Assembly (NCBI GenBank): GCA_035623075.1 | Contig: DASPUC010000003.1 | Span: 90,982 to 154,981 of the forward strand | Direction of reading: 5' to 3' | DNA: 64,000 bases | DNA from: Nitrospiraceae bacterium | GTDB taxonomy: Bacteria; Nitrospirota; Nitrospiria; Nitrospirales; Nitrospiraceae | Part shown: positions 1 to 10,440 of the stretch, piece after piece | Position numbering within the stretch: position 1 is the stretch's first letter | Layout: every line of letters begins with the position of its first letter | The notes under the pieces: generated by a model | The model's input: the letters and a program-made list of their open reading frames with translations, nothing else | Database searches by the model: none | Told to the model about the DNA's origin: nothing | Made by a program: the position numbers and the translations under genes

Positions 1-344
1 GAATTAGCCGCGGACCGTAGGACGGTTTGAATCGTCTGATACAGCTCATTGAGGATCCCTTCTTGCTTCTTTCCCGTTCACCACCTGTTCCTTAGTCGCA
101 GTCCCCGGGAAAACAGCTCCATTGCGGGCTTTAATCGAAAACTGCGGGATGAACTGCTGGATCGGGCACTGTTTGCTACACTTTGAGAGATGACAGTGCT
201 GGTTGAACGCTGGTTCCACGCTTACCGCCGCATTCGCCTATACAGGGCGCCGGACTATGGTTCCCTACCATTTGAAGCCGCTGCGGCGCCACGCGCCTGA
301 CCCACATGCGGGCCGAGACAATCAGAGGGGGCAAGTCATCATAG
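1..344. other. Left-edge non-coding stretch
   Basis: No gene is supported here. Short open stretches on both strands look like eroded coding sequence, but none has a start, length or motif that I can recognise. A good ribosome binding site (agaggggg) close to the right end belongs to the acyltransferase gene that starts at 345. Confidence 0.5.
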
Positions 345-1508
345 ATGAAGAATTATAAGAGCATCTCTTACATTGACGAGATAGATCAATTACGCGGAAT
401 CGCGATAATCCTCACGCTCTTAGCGCACGTTGCATTTATGCAAGGGACTCCTTCGAACGTCTATCTCTATGTCATCAATAACATCGCCCAGTTTTGGGGT
501 GGGGTGCATCTGTTTTTCGTGGTGTCTGGATATGTGATCTCCCGAAGTTTCATGCAAGATTTTGAACAAGACCATGCTCCAACGCGTGCAGACTTTATTA
601 AACAATGGATGCAGTTTTATATTCGTCGATTTTTCCGAATCGTTCCGACTGCGATAACTTGGATCGTTACGACTCTTCTCTTAGCACACCTTTTTAATCA
701 AAACGGGAGTTTTGGAACGCTTCACTCTATACACATACAAGCACTTGCTGCGTCTCTGTTTGTCTACAATGCCTTTATACCTTGGATTGGTGGCGCGGCT
801 TTCGGGGTTTTCTGGTCGCTTTCTTTCGAAGAGCAGTTCTACATTCTTTTCCCCCTGTTTAGTCGAAACTCCGAGAAGTTCAAACTTCTTGTGTTAGTTG
901 CGGTGATTTTGGTCTTTACTCATGTTCATCGGCCAGCCAACCAACATTTAATCATGGTATCGTTCCCACTGGACGCAATCTGTTGGGGGGTGCTGATTGC
1001 AATGGCTCAACGAAACGGATGGCTAAATCGGTTGGAACCAATTTTTCTCGAAAAGCCGTGGACTCGCCTTGTCAACCTAATGTTTGCGGTCGCGGTCATG
1101 ATTTTCTCGACGATCCTCTTGAGGGATTTCACATTCGGTACGAGCGTCCTTGAGCTTTCGGCAGCGTGGCTGGTGACCTGCGCGTCCTTTGACAAGGGAT
1201 ATATTCGCCCTGTTGGAGCCGCCGGAACTGTATTCAAATCATTCGGGAAAGTATCGTTTTCTCTTTACTGCGCACATATGCCCGCCTTCCTGTTGACGCG
1301 AGAAATCCTTATTCCTATCGGCGGCATGTATCATCTGAGCTCTGAAGTTCTCAATTGGATCGCGCTTCCTATAGCGGCAATACTCTGCACGGTGTTTACC
1401 ATCCTGTCCGTCAACCTCGTCGAACGCCCGACTCGTCGCTATGGACGTAGCCTGACCGCAGACGGCTTCAGGGGCCGAGTGCCTGCGTTCAACACCACAG
1501 GCAGCTAA
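345..1508 (+). CDS. Acyltransferase family 3 (OafA/YrhL-like) membrane protein
   Basis: This is a 387-residue polytopic membrane protein of the acyltransferase-3 family, which transfers acyl groups (often acetyl) to surface glycans or lipids at the inner membrane. The N-terminus carries the family signature: 'DQLRGIAIILTLLAH' (about residues 14-28) with the Arg-Gly and catalytic-type His, followed by 'HLFFVVSGYVISR'. About ten hydrophobic segments follow, and length is normal for the family. The start follows an agaggggg ribosome binding site. Base and codon use is visibly more AT-rich than in the genes to the right, and the gene stands alone. Both points suggest horizontal acquisition. The substrate cannot be told from sequence. 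Confidence 0.85.
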   Translation: MKNYKSISYIDEIDQLRGIAIILTLLAHVAFMQGTPSNVYLYVINNIAQFWGGVHLFFVVSGYVISRSFMQDFEQDHAPTRADFIKQWMQFYIRRFFRIVPTAITWIVTTLLLAHLFNQNGSFGTLHSIHIQALAASLFVYNAFIPWIGGAAFGVFWSLSFEEQFYILFPLFSRNSEKFKLLVLVAVILVFTHVHRPANQHLIMVSFPLDAICWGVLIAMAQRNGWLNRLEPIFLEKPWTRLVNLMFAVAVMIFSTILLRDFTFGTSVLELSAAWLVTCASFDKGYIRPVGAAGTVFKSFGKVSFSLYCAHMPAFLLTREILIPIGGMYHLSSEVLNWIALPIAAILCTVFTILSVNLVERPTRRYGRSLTADGFRGRVPAFNTTGS

Positions 1509-1807
1509 GTTATATCCCAAGTCCAGAAATCTTTAGGCCATTCCGAAGCCATCGATTCGTGTGAAGCGCGTCATACGGACTGAACTCCTGACCTTGAAAC
1601 ACAGCGAATTGACACACGTAGCACCGGGAAAGGGTGGCAAGTGTGCAAGAAGCTATTGGGAAAAGTTCCGACGAAATTTTGTCATGAAAGCAAGCGGAAA
1701 CTGACTGAGTCCCTGAAGGAGTTTCCGAGGGCTTCCGCCCGGGAAAAGTCGAGAGAGTCAATATGATTTGAAGGGTCTGGAAGCGGAAGGGGGATGCAGC
1801 TGTGCCT

Positions 1808-3091
<1,284 letters not shown>

Positions 3092-3096
3092 TCAGT

Positions 3097-3131
3097 AAAA
3101 GGGGGGCGGATTCTGTAATCCGTCCCCCCTT
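3097..3131 (-). terminator. Strong hairpin between metK and ahcY
   Basis: The arms at 3097-3112 and 3117-3131 form a GC-rich stem with a 4-base loop (ctgt on the plus strand). On the minus strand the stem is followed by TTTT. It looks like an intrinsic terminator after metK that would reduce read-through into ahcY, whose start is about 30 bases further on. Confidence 0.75.
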
Positions 3132-3156
3132 GCGTGTGCCTGTGGGAGCGTCTGGC

Positions 3157-4305
3157 TTAGAGCCCTGCGTCCTTGCGCAGGATCTTGGCCTTGTCGATTT
3201 TTTCCCAGGTGAACTCCGGTTCGTTCCGGCCGAAGTGCCCGTAGGCGGCGGTCTTCTTGAAGATCGGCCGGCGGAGCTTAAGGTGATCGATGATTCCGCG
3301 AGGGGTCATCGGGAAATATTTTCGCACCAGCTTGTCGAGATTTTCGACGGAGACCTTCTCGGTGTTTTTCGTATCAACGAGTACGGAGACCGGATCAGCC
3401 ACGCCGATCGCATAGGCCAGCTGCACTTCGCATTTGTCGGCGAGGCCGGCCGCCACAATGTTCTTTGCGATATAGCGGGCCATGTATGACGCCGAGCGGT
3501 CCACCTTTGTGGGGTCCTTACCGGAGAAGGCCCCGCCACCATGGCTGCCGTGACCGCCGTAGGTATCGACGATGATCTTACGGCCGGTCAGCCCTGTATC
3601 GCCCATTGGTCCACCCACCACGAAACGACCGGTGGGGTTGATATGGTGCTTGACACCGGTTGGGTCATAGAGACCCTTGGGCATGACTGGCTTGATGACC
3701 TTTTCCATGATTTCGCGTTCGATCTGCTTAGTGGTGACATCGGGACTGTGTTGAGTGGAGACGACGATGGTGTCGATGCGGAGTGGTTTGCCGTTCTTAT
3801 ACTCGACGGTGACCTGTGATTTTCCGTCCGGGCGGACCCAGTCGAGGATCTTCTTCTTCCGCACTTCGGCGAGACGCCGGGTCAACCGGTGTGCCAGAAC
3901 GATCGGCATCGGCATCAACTCATCGGTTTCATTCGTCGCGTAACCGAACATGAGCCCTTGATCGCCGGCCCCGCCGGAATCCACTCCCATGGCGATGTCG
4001 CTTGATTGCTGATGGATGGCAGTAAGGACAGAGCAGGTGTGGTAATCAAACCCCCACGACGCGTCGGTGTAGCCGACGTCCTTGATCACATCCCGGATAA
4101 TGTCGGGGATTTCCACATAGGCTTTCGTGGAGATTTCGCCGGCCACAAATGCGATGCCGGTTGTTAGGATGGTTTCGCAGGCTACGCGCGAGTACTTGTC
4201 TTGCGCGATGATCGCATCGAGAATCCCATCGGAGATCTGGTCCGCGATCTTATCGGGATGCCCTTCCGTCACAGATTCTGATGTAAACAGGTAGTTGTGT
4301 CTCAT
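3157..4305 (-). CDS. metK: S-adenosylmethionine synthetase
   Basis: This cytosolic enzyme makes S-adenosylmethionine from methionine and ATP. The 382-residue protein is full length and has the diagnostic N-terminus '[18 protein letters not shown]', the ATP-binding '[15 protein letters not shown]' and the second signature '[17 protein letters not shown]'. The start at 4305 is supported by a gaaggagcg ribosome binding site. ahcY follows on the same strand after a terminator-like hairpin, giving a SAM-cycle pair. I looked for a SAM riboswitch in the roughly 100 bases upstream and saw none that I could defend. Confidence 0.98.
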   Translation of the reverse strand: MRHNYLFTSESVTEGHPDKIADQISDGILDAIIAQDKYSRVACETILTTGIAFVAGEISTKAYVEIPDIIRDVIKDVGYTDASWGFDYHTCSVLTAIHQQSSDIAMGVDSGGAGDQGLMFGYATNETDELMPMPIVLAHRLTRRLAEVRKKKILDWVRPDGKSQVTVEYKNGKPLRIDTIVVSTQHSPDVTTKQIEREIMEKVIKPVMPKGLYDPTGVKHHINPTGRFVVGGPMGDTGLTGRKIIVDTYGGHGSHGGGAFSGKDPTKVDRSASYMARYIAKNIVAAGLADKCEVQLAYAIGVADPVSVLVDTKNTEKVSVENLDKLVRKYFPMTPRGIIDHLKLRRPIFKKTAAYGHFGRNEPEFTWEKIDKAKILRKDAGL

Positions 4306-4643
4306 TACGCTCCTTCGAAGGTTCTGGTATACGAAAACGCGACTAATCTCCCGCGATACTAGTATGACTGCCCTCCATTTGTCTATTCTTACTTCCGAGG
4401 GGAATTGATCCGAGATGTCTCATCCAGTTTGCTTGACACCTCTTTCCCAGCGCTTGTAGAATTACTGGATTTCTGCGGACTTAACGAAGCCAGCCCGCAC
4501 CGCGTCCGTGCTATTGAATGTGAACAGGGTCTCGCCTTCCGGGCAGGGACAATCCCTTAAGATCCGAAGCAAGGAATTCCTACGATACGAATGGAAAGCC
4601 AGGGCTTGTGTCAGGTGAGCAGGGGAGGGAGTGGTACGCAATC
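4306..4643. other. Divergent intergenic region between metK and resB
   Basis: These 338 bases separate two divergently transcribed genes. They hold the upstream region of metK on the minus strand, and on the plus strand a good sigma70-type promoter at 4433-4462 followed by a ~180-base leader to resB. No conserved riboswitch was recognised. Confidence 0.6.
4433..4462 (+). promoter_or_regulatory. Sigma70-type promoter for the cytochrome c biogenesis block
   Basis: There is a -35 box TTGACA at 4433-4438, an 18-base spacer, and a -10 box TAGAAT at 4457-4462 (5 of 6 consensus bases). The promoter points toward resB. Confidence 0.7.
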
Positions 4644-6077
4644 ATGAACGGCCAGCCGGACGCGCTTCCTCAGAAGGATACCCCTCGGTCTTCCAGCCCC
4701 GGCTTGGGATGGGATGAGTTCTCGCGGGAACTGGTCGAGTTCTTCGCCTCGATCAAGCTGGCGATGTTTCTCTTCCTCTTTTTGGCGGCCACGGCGACGA
4801 TTGGCACGGTTATCCAGCAGGGCGAACGACCGGAAACCTACATTCAGGAATATGGAGAGAACGCCTATCGCTGGTTTCTTCGATTGGGACTGATCGACGT
4901 CTATCACACCTGGTGGTTTACCAGCATCCTCGGGCTCCTCTGTGTTAATTCCTTGACCTGTTTCTATAAGCGCTTTCCCGCCGTCTGGCGATCCATGCGG
5001 CAGGACAAAGTCAGTGTCTCGCTCGCCTTCATTAAGGGGATGAAGCAACAGGCAGAGGTGTCAGTCGATGCGAGCAAAGAAACGGTGGCGGAGAAGCTCG
5101 TGCAGCATTTGATCGAGAAGGGCTATCGCGTGCTCGCGAAAAACGAACCAGGCGAGGTGACGGTCTATGCGACAAAGGGCGTCCTTGGTCGCGTGGGAGC
5201 CCACATGGCTCACCTAAGTGCGACGGTCATTGTGCTCGGCGGGTTGATCGGCAGCTATTACGGGTTTCAGGAGTTCGGCGTCTGCCTGGAAGGGCAGACC
5301 TATCACATCCCGCGCGGCAATTTTGATTTGAAGATCGATAAGTTTTGGATCGATTATCATGAGAACGGTTCGGTGAAATCGTATAACAGCACACTGACGG
5401 TTCTTGAGGGAGGGCAATCGGTCCTTACGAAGACAATTACCGTCAACGACCCCCTGGTTTATAAAAATATCTGGTTTTACCAGTCGAGCTATGGCGACGC
5501 ATGGGACCAGATCGAAGTCGCGCGGATCAATATCAAGGACAAACAGACTGACAAGGTGATCAAAACGGTTGATTTGGAGTGGCAGAAGGAGCAGGCGCTC
5601 GCCGATCTCAAGTTGAAGCTGTCGATCACGGACTTCGTGGCGGACTTTGCCTTCAATTCAACGGAAAAGAAGGTCTTCTCAAAGACGGTGGAACATGCGA
5701 ACCCCGCCATCAGACTCGCGGTCAACGAACGTGAGACTGTTCAGGCCACGCCGTGGATTTTTTATCAATTCCCTGATCTCTTTGAGGTCAAAGATTCAAA
5801 ATATCAGTTCGAACTGGTGGGGTATAAGCCAAAGAAGTATACCGGCCTCCAGATCGCGAAGAATCCTGGGATCAATATTGTGTGGACCGGGTCGACCATG
5901 ATCGTCGTCGGGATCACCCTGTCTTCCTTTATCTATCATCGGCGCCTTTGGGCAAAGATCGTACCGGATGGCAGGGGTGTCGCGGTCTATCTCGGTGGGA
6001 CCTCTCATAAGAGCCAGATCGATTTTCAGAAAGAATTCCGGAAGTTGACCGACAGGATTCGGACGTTTTCGGCTTGA
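4644..6077 (+). CDS. resB: Cytochrome c biogenesis protein ResB/Ccs1
   Basis: ResB/Ccs1 forms, with CcsA, the System II complex that carries heme across the inner membrane and attaches it to apocytochromes c. The protein (477 residues from the chosen ATG) has N-terminal membrane segments ('IKLAMFLFLFLAATATIGTV', 'WWFTSILGLLCVNSLTCFYKRF'), a third near 'HMAHLSATVIVLGGLIG' with a conserved His, a large periplasmic domain, and a last membrane segment before 'SSFIYHRRLWAKI'. The ATG at 4644 is preferred over an in-frame GTG 36 bases upstream because the purine-rich aggggaggga at 4621-4630 lies between them. A good promoter stands upstream and ccsA follows, as expected for a System II pair. Confidence 0.93.
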   Translation: MNGQPDALPQKDTPRSSSPGLGWDEFSRELVEFFASIKLAMFLFLFLAATATIGTVIQQGERPETYIQEYGENAYRWFLRLGLIDVYHTWWFTSILGLLCVNSLTCFYKRFPAVWRSMRQDKVSVSLAFIKGMKQQAEVSVDASKETVAEKLVQHLIEKGYRVLAKNEPGEVTVYATKGVLGRVGAHMAHLSATVIVLGGLIGSYYGFQEFGVCLEGQTYHIPRGNFDLKIDKFWIDYHENGSVKSYNSTLTVLEGGQSVLTKTITVNDPLVYKNIWFYQSSYGDAWDQIEVARINIKDKQTDKVIKTVDLEWQKEQALADLKLKLSITDFVADFAFNSTEKKVFSKTVEHANPAIRLAVNERETVQATPWIFYQFPDLFEVKDSKYQFELVGYKPKKYTGLQIAKNPGINIVWTGSTMIVVGITLSSFIYHRRLWAKIVPDGRGVAVYLGGTSHKSQIDFQKEFRKLTDRIRTFSA

Positions 6078-6160
6078 AGACATATGGTGGTCAAACTACC
6101 CCTTTCTTGGGTATGATTAAACACTAGCGTACTTGCCTGATTCCATCGACGGAGGACCTT

Positions 6161-7075
6161 ATGATGCGGTCTCTCTTCTTATTCGACATGACCTTCTGGC
6201 TTTATCTCGCCGCTCTGACTCTCTATATCGCCTATCTCTTCGCGCGACGTCCCGCAATGACGTTTGCCCCGGCCGGTCATCCGACTGAGAATTTCGATGA
6301 GCGCGATGGGGCTTGGGCGACGCAACTGGGACAGGTCGCGACGCTGATTACGGTGTTTGGGTGGATCGTGAATACGGCGGCTTTGTTCACCCGCGCTTTT
6401 GAACGTCTCCAACACTCAGGGACCTTCGCGCCCTGGTCGAATCAATTCGAAGCCATGGCCTATGTCTCCTGGGCAATTATTCTCGGGTATGTGCTGCTTG
6501 AGTTGCGATACAAGATCAAGGCCATCGGAGCGTTCGTGGTGGGTATCGGGTTCATCGCGATGGGAGCCGCGTCTCTCCTCCCCTATCGGTACCAGACGGC
6601 CGAACCGCTTGTGCCGGCCCTGAACAGCTACTGGATTTATATTCACGTGTCCGTAACCCTGACCAGTTATGCGGCTTTTGCCATGGCCGGTGGTCTGGGC
6701 CTGATGTATCTGTTCAAAGAGCGGGCGGAACAGCGGGGGAGCCGGTCACGGTTCTTTGCTTCGTTCCCGGACCTCGAGACGATCGATGAATTGGGGTACA
6801 AAGCCATCATGATCGGCTTTCCGCTTCTCGCCTTCGGCATTATCCTCGGCGCGATGTGGGCGAACTATGCCTGGGGTGGCTATTGGAGTTGGGATCCGAA
6901 GGAGACCTGGTCGTTGATTGTGTGGTTGATTTACGGGGCCTACATCCATGCACGCATGACGCGTGGGTGGGAAGGCCGCCGAGCGGCGATCTACGCGGTC
7001 TTCGGGTTCTTGATGGTCATCTTCTGTTTCTGGGGTGTGAACTTTTTGTTGTCGGGCCTCCACGCCTACGCCTAG
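6161..7075 (+). CDS. ccsA: Cytochrome c biogenesis protein CcsA (heme export/attachment)
   Basis: CcsA is the heme-handling partner of ResB. The 304-residue protein has about eight membrane segments and the tryptophan-rich WWD-type signature 'WGGYWSWDPKETWSLIVW' near the C-terminus. The flanking histidines that bind heme are visible in 'SYWIYIHVSVTLTSYA' and 'YGAYIHARM'. A ggagg ribosome binding site lies five bases before the first of two consecutive ATG codons. The gene sits between resB and two thioredoxin genes, so the whole block is for cytochrome c maturation, which fits the many c-type cytochromes encoded at 35-46 kb. Confidence 0.94.
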   Translation: MMRSLFLFDMTFWLYLAALTLYIAYLFARRPAMTFAPAGHPTENFDERDGAWATQLGQVATLITVFGWIVNTAALFTRAFERLQHSGTFAPWSNQFEAMAYVSWAIILGYVLLELRYKIKAIGAFVVGIGFIAMGAASLLPYRYQTAEPLVPALNSYWIYIHVSVTLTSYAAFAMAGGLGLMYLFKERAEQRGSRSRFFASFPDLETIDELGYKAIMIGFPLLAFGIILGAMWANYAWGGYWSWDPKETWSLIVWLIYGAYIHARMTRGWEGRRAAIYAVFGFLMVIFCFWGVNFLLSGLHAYA

Positions 7076-7084
7076 CCGTAGGAT

Positions 7085-7258
7085 GCTGAAAATGGCTACC
7101 AACTTCGTTCTTGGTCGCTCGCTCCCCTCAACGTACTAACGACTGTACGCCTCGGGGCCCTCGCTTGCTGCGGCCTTGCACGGTGGACGGCGCGTCTCGG
7201 CGCGCCGGGGTGAGGGGGTGAGAAGGCGACATTCTGAACATCCTTATAAACGGTTGGA
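7085..7258. repeat. Palindrome-rich intergenic repeat-like element
   Basis: This non-coding stretch has nested inverted repeats. One imperfect hairpin is built around CCCC..CGTAC / GTACG..GGGG (about 7124-7157). Another is around GGCGCG..CGCGCC (about 7188-7205). The layout resembles the short palindromic intergenic repeats scattered through Nitrospira genomes. That family link is from memory and was not tested. Confidence 0.45.
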
Positions 7259-7269
7259 AAGGAACAATC

Positions 7270-7881
7270 TTGTCGGAAATTTCGATCCCTAGCTCATCTC
7301 ATCCTGCATCTCGAACAGGCGGCTCACGCCTCCTCATCTTGTTGGCAGGGGTGCTCATTCTCAGCGCTGTGTTTGGCATTGTGTGGATGCAGAGTGCCAA
7401 GTACGAACCATTGGTCGTAGGCAAGCAGGCGCCGGACTTCGCCTTATCGGATCTCAATGACAAGCCCTACCGACTCTCTGACTTTCGTGGCAAGGTGGTA
7501 TTCCTCAATTTCTGGGCCACTTGGTGTAAGCCCTGCCGCGAGGAAATGCCGTCAATGGAAGTGCTCTATAAGAACTTTGAGAAAGACGGATTGGTAGTCT
7601 TGGCGGTGAGTATTGACCGTGTCACGACGACGAAGGATATCCCGCCCTTCGTCAAAGGCATGAACCTGACGTTTCCGGTGTTGATCGATTCGTGGGGGCA
7701 AACTGATAAGCCCTATAAGCGGATGGGTGTGCCTGAGACATTCATCATCGACCAAGAGGGCGTCATCCGAGAGATTGTGATAGGACCACGGGATTGGACA
7801 CGGTTGGATAGCCTCCCGGTGATTACGAAGTTGCTCAACGTGACACCCAAGACGGTCGATGCAGGCCGTCAAACGATGTAA
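7270..7881 (+). CDS. TlpA/ResA-like membrane-anchored thioredoxin
   Basis: This periplasm-facing thioredoxin (203 residues) probably reduces the CxxCH cysteines of apocytochromes before heme attachment. It has an N-terminal anchor (about residues 19-40) and a redoxin domain beginning 'GKQAPDFALSDL', with the active site 'FWATWCKPCREEMP'. The start is a TTG at 7270 with an aaagga ribosome binding site eight bases upstream; no ATG or GTG fits better. It is followed 11 bases later by a second TlpA-like gene and then by ccdA, which would supply electrons. Confidence 0.9.
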   Translation: MSEISIPSSSHPASRTGGSRLLILLAGVLILSAVFGIVWMQSAKYEPLVVGKQAPDFALSDLNDKPYRLSDFRGKVVFLNFWATWCKPCREEMPSMEVLYKNFEKDGLVVLAVSIDRVTTTKDIPPFVKGMNLTFPVLIDSWGQTDKPYKRMGVPETFIIDQEGVIREIVIGPRDWTRLDSLPVITKLLNVTPKTVDAGRQTM

Positions 7882-7892
7882 GCGAGGAACGG

Positions 7893-8444
7893 ATGACCCG
7901 ACTGGGGTTGATCGGGGGTGCTCTGACCCTCGTGGCGATTCTGCCTGGAGAATATGGGACGTCGTTCTTCGTCGACAGGGGCGTGGCTTCTAAGGTTGCG
8001 TCTCGTGGCCTCGTCAAGCCAGGCGACACCGCGCCGAATTTTCAGTTGCGGGACCTCGATGGAAAAGCCGTCTCGTTGTCGGATTTTCTAGGGAAAGTCG
8101 TTCTCGTGAATTTTTGGGCGACATGGTGCGGACCCTGCCGTGTCGAAATGCCGGCCATGGAGCAGCTCTACCGCACTTTTCCCCGAAAGGACTTTGAAAT
8201 TCTTGCCGTATCCACAGATCCGCAAGGAGCTGCCGTGACCCGTCCGTTTCAGCGGGAAATCGGTCTGACGTTTCCGATTCTGCATGATGCCGACTATCGG
8301 GTGGGGTTGACCTATGGTGCGCGCACCTTGCCGATGTCGTTCATGGTGGACCGCAACGGAGTTGTCCGACAACAGATTTTTGGAGCACGTGACTGGAGTG
8401 CCCCGGAAGCCCACCAGTTGATTCAAGTGCTGATGAAGTCGTAA
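7893..8444 (+). CDS. Second TlpA/ResA-like thioredoxin
   Basis: This 183-residue paralogue of the preceding gene has an N-terminal hydrophobic anchor or signal, the entry motif 'GDTAPNFQLRDLDGKAVSL' and the active site 'FWATWCGPCRVEMP'. The CxxC interior differs (Gly-Pro instead of Lys-Pro), which usually shifts redox potential, so the two may act at different steps. Examples would be disulfide reduction of apocytochrome versus resolving a mixed disulfide. That division of labour is inference. The start follows a gagga site, and ccdA begins four bases after its stop, so these genes are almost certainly co-transcribed. Confidence 0.9.
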   Translation: MTRLGLIGGALTLVAILPGEYGTSFFVDRGVASKVASRGLVKPGDTAPNFQLRDLDGKAVSLSDFLGKVVLVNFWATWCGPCRVEMPAMEQLYRTFPRKDFEILAVSTDPQGAAVTRPFQREIGLTFPILHDADYRVGLTYGARTLPMSFMVDRNGVVRQQIFGARDWSAPEAHQLIQVLMKS

Positions 8445-8448
8445 GAGC

Positions 8449-9195
8449 ATGACGCAGTCCCTTCCACAGATCTCCGTGATCGCTGCATTCTCCGCGGGCT
8501 TGCTTTCATTCATCTCGCCCTGCGTGCTGCCGCTGGTCCCCTCGTACATCTCATACATTACCGGCTTGTCCGTGGAACAACTGACGGATGCCACAGAGCG
8601 ATCCAAATTCAAGAAAGCCATCATCGCCAACGCCCTCTTATTCATCGCCGGATTCTCCGCCGTCTTTATTATGTTCGGTGCCTCTGCGAGTTTCCTCGGG
8701 CAGCTGTTGATTACCTACCAAGACCACGTCAGACGGATCGGAGGGGTGTTGATCGTCGTCTTCGGTCTGTATCTATTGGGCATCCTGAATCTGAATTTTT
8801 TGAAAATGGAGCATCGGTATCAATTCAGAAATCGTCCGACCGGTTACCTTGGATCATTTCTCATCGGCGTTGCGTTTGCTGCGGGCTGGACGCCTTGCGT
8901 CGGTCCCGTCCTCGGAACCATTTTGCTCTATGCTAGCACGACCGATTCGCTGACGAGCGGCGTCACGCTGCTGACGGCGTACTCGGTCGGCTTGGGTTTA
9001 CCACTCTTCGTGACGGCGTTAGGAGTGGATCGTTTCCTGGTCTATTTCAAACAAGCACGGGCCTACCTGTGGGGCGTCTCGACAGTGAGCGGGGTCTTGT
9101 TGGTTATCGTGGGCGTGATGATCTATGCCAACACGTTGACGATGATTACCGGTTTTCTAGAGCGGTATGGCATCGGTTGGTATCTCGGGCAGTAA
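8449..9195 (+). CDS. ccdA: Thiol:disulfide interchange membrane protein CcdA
   Basis: CcdA moves reducing equivalents from cytosolic thioredoxin across the inner membrane to periplasmic TlpA/ResA proteins. The 248-residue, six-segment protein has the two conserved membrane cysteines in their usual settings: 'SFISPCVLPLVPSYISY' near the N-terminus and 'GWTPCVGPVLGTI' about 120 residues later. Its place directly after two TlpA genes and the resB-ccsA pair completes a System II maturation locus. Confidence 0.94.
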   Translation: MTQSLPQISVIAAFSAGLLSFISPCVLPLVPSYISYITGLSVEQLTDATERSKFKKAIIANALLFIAGFSAVFIMFGASASFLGQLLITYQDHVRRIGGVLIVVFGLYLLGILNLNFLKMEHRYQFRNRPTGYLGSFLIGVAFAAGWTPCVGPVLGTILLYASTTDSLTSGVTLLTAYSVGLGLPLFVTALGVDRFLVYFKQARAYLWGVSTVSGVLLVIVGVMIYANTLTMITGFLERYGIGWYLGQ

Positions 9196-9346
9196 ACAGC
9201 GGTCAGTCATCAGCGATTAGCTTCCCGCTCTTGAATCTCGTCTTCGCGCCAGGTTCCGCAAACCTCCTCTTTCCACCTCAGTCCACAGTCCTCAGCCTTG
9301 GTGGAGAATCTCGTTGCTGATTGCTGACAGCGTCTTCGCTGTAAAC
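9196..9346. repeat. Inverted-repeat intergenic sequence between convergent genes
   Basis: This gap between two convergent genes contains related sequences in opposite orientation near its two ends (about 9198-9222 and 9312-9335). The right-hand copy includes 16 bases (9316-9331) that recur exactly, on the other strand, at 43235-43250. It is likely a small dispersed repeat that can also form a bidirectional terminator. Confidence 0.5.
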
Positions 9347-10282
9347 CTAGCACCAGGCGCCGAGGCGGCACGTCACGAACGACGGTATAAGGACGTTGGC
9401 GGAAGGGATTCCTAGTGAACCGTGTGCGGTCGGAGGAGCGAAGCCGGACGGGGAGCTGATATGGGAATCTGGCTCGGTCGCGATAGAGGGAGGCCCAGAT
9501 GGGCCGGAATCGGATTTCTTAGCGAGCAGCGTGGGAGAATTCACGTTTCCGATCTTGGCCAACAACCGTCGGGCTTCACCTTCATGCTTGTTGTTGGGAT
9601 ATTTTTCGGCCAACAGTATCAGGTTTTCGCTGGCCCAGTCCTCGGCTCCCAGATCGTGATAGCTCAAGGCTAGAAAATAGAGGGCCTCCGGCGCAACCGA
9701 CTTATCCGGGTAGAGTTTTATAATTTGCTCAAATCGGTGAGCTGCAGCCAGGTATGAGGCACGTCGATAATAAAATTGCCCGACAACGAGATGGGTCTGT
9801 GCTAAAAGGTCGTGGCATTCCTGAATTTTCTCGACGGCTTGAGTTTCATAGCGGTTCCCCGGGTATTCCTTTCGCAGTCGCTCAAATGCCTCGATTGCCT
9901 TTTGAATCGGTTCGGGGTCTCGATGGATTCCCTTGGCTCGCTTCATCTGGCTTTCTCCGATTCGGAAAGCCGCATATGGGGCGAGCATATGGGTACGGTG
10001 GAGCTCCAGAAAATGGTTATACTCGACGATTGCTTCCCCATATTCTTCCTTATCGAAGAAGGCTTCGCCCCGTTTCATGATCACGTTGGGGTCGTAGTTC
10101 TTTTCAATCGTGTCTCCCACAAAGATCTGCTCATCGGTCCCAGTAAGGGCTTTCTTTGAAGAATCTTGGTTTTTGGGCGTAGTGGAACAGGCAGTCAGTA
10201 AGCAGCAGACCACCAGACAGCCGATCGCTCGGAGGTCAATTGCAGCTCGTTTTCGCGGTTTTAGCTGAAGTAAAACTGTCAT
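9347..10282 (-). CDS. bamD: Outer-membrane assembly lipoprotein, BamD-like
   Basis: BamD is a lipoprotein of tetratricopeptide repeats that helps BamA insert beta-barrel proteins. This 311-residue protein has a lipoprotein signal with lipobox 'LLTACS' (Cys about residue 32) and TPR-type segments such as 'EEYGEAIVEYNHFLELHRTH', 'AFERLRKEYPGNRYETQAVE' and 'SYLAAAHRFEQIIKLYPDKS'. It has a Ser/Pro-rich C-terminal tail beyond the usual end of the family. The start coincides with one of two 12-base direct repeats (10282-10293 and 10298-10309). It faces away from fabH. A generic TPR lipoprotein is the alternative reading. Confidence 0.82.
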   Translation of the reverse strand: MTVLLQLKPRKRAAIDLRAIGCLVVCCLLTACSTTPKNQDSSKKALTGTDEQIFVGDTIEKNYDPNVIMKRGEAFFDKEEYGEAIVEYNHFLELHRTHMLAPYAAFRIGESQMKRAKGIHRDPEPIQKAIEAFERLRKEYPGNRYETQAVEKIQECHDLLAQTHLVVGQFYYRRASYLAAAHRFEQIIKLYPDKSVAPEALYFLALSYHDLGAEDWASENLILLAEKYPNNKHEGEARRLLAKIGNVNSPTLLAKKSDSGPSGPPSIATEPDSHISSPSGFAPPTAHGSLGIPSANVLIPSFVTCRLGAWC

Positions 10283-10356
10283 GTCACTGTGTCAGCCTGT
10301 CACTGTGTCGGTTTGTATCAGGCTTGCGCGTAAAATGCAATGAAACTGGCACTTGG

Positions 10357-10385
10357 TTGACCCCTTTCTCACTGAGACCTATAAT
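10357..10385 (+). promoter_or_regulatory. Sigma70-type promoter upstream of the FabH-like gene
   Basis: There is a -35 box TTGACC at 10357-10362, a 17-base spacer, and a perfect -10 box TATAAT at 10380-10385, 56 bases before the fabH start. Confidence 0.8.
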
Positions 10386-10440
10386 CCCGCCCGCACAGGG
10401 GGCCGGCTAGTCTCCTAAAGGAGGGGGCAACCCCAAGAAA

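Noticed and set aside
4306..4432. Possible SAM riboswitch upstream of metK
   Set aside because: I could not find the conserved helices of the SAM riboswitch classes or a terminator-antiterminator pair.
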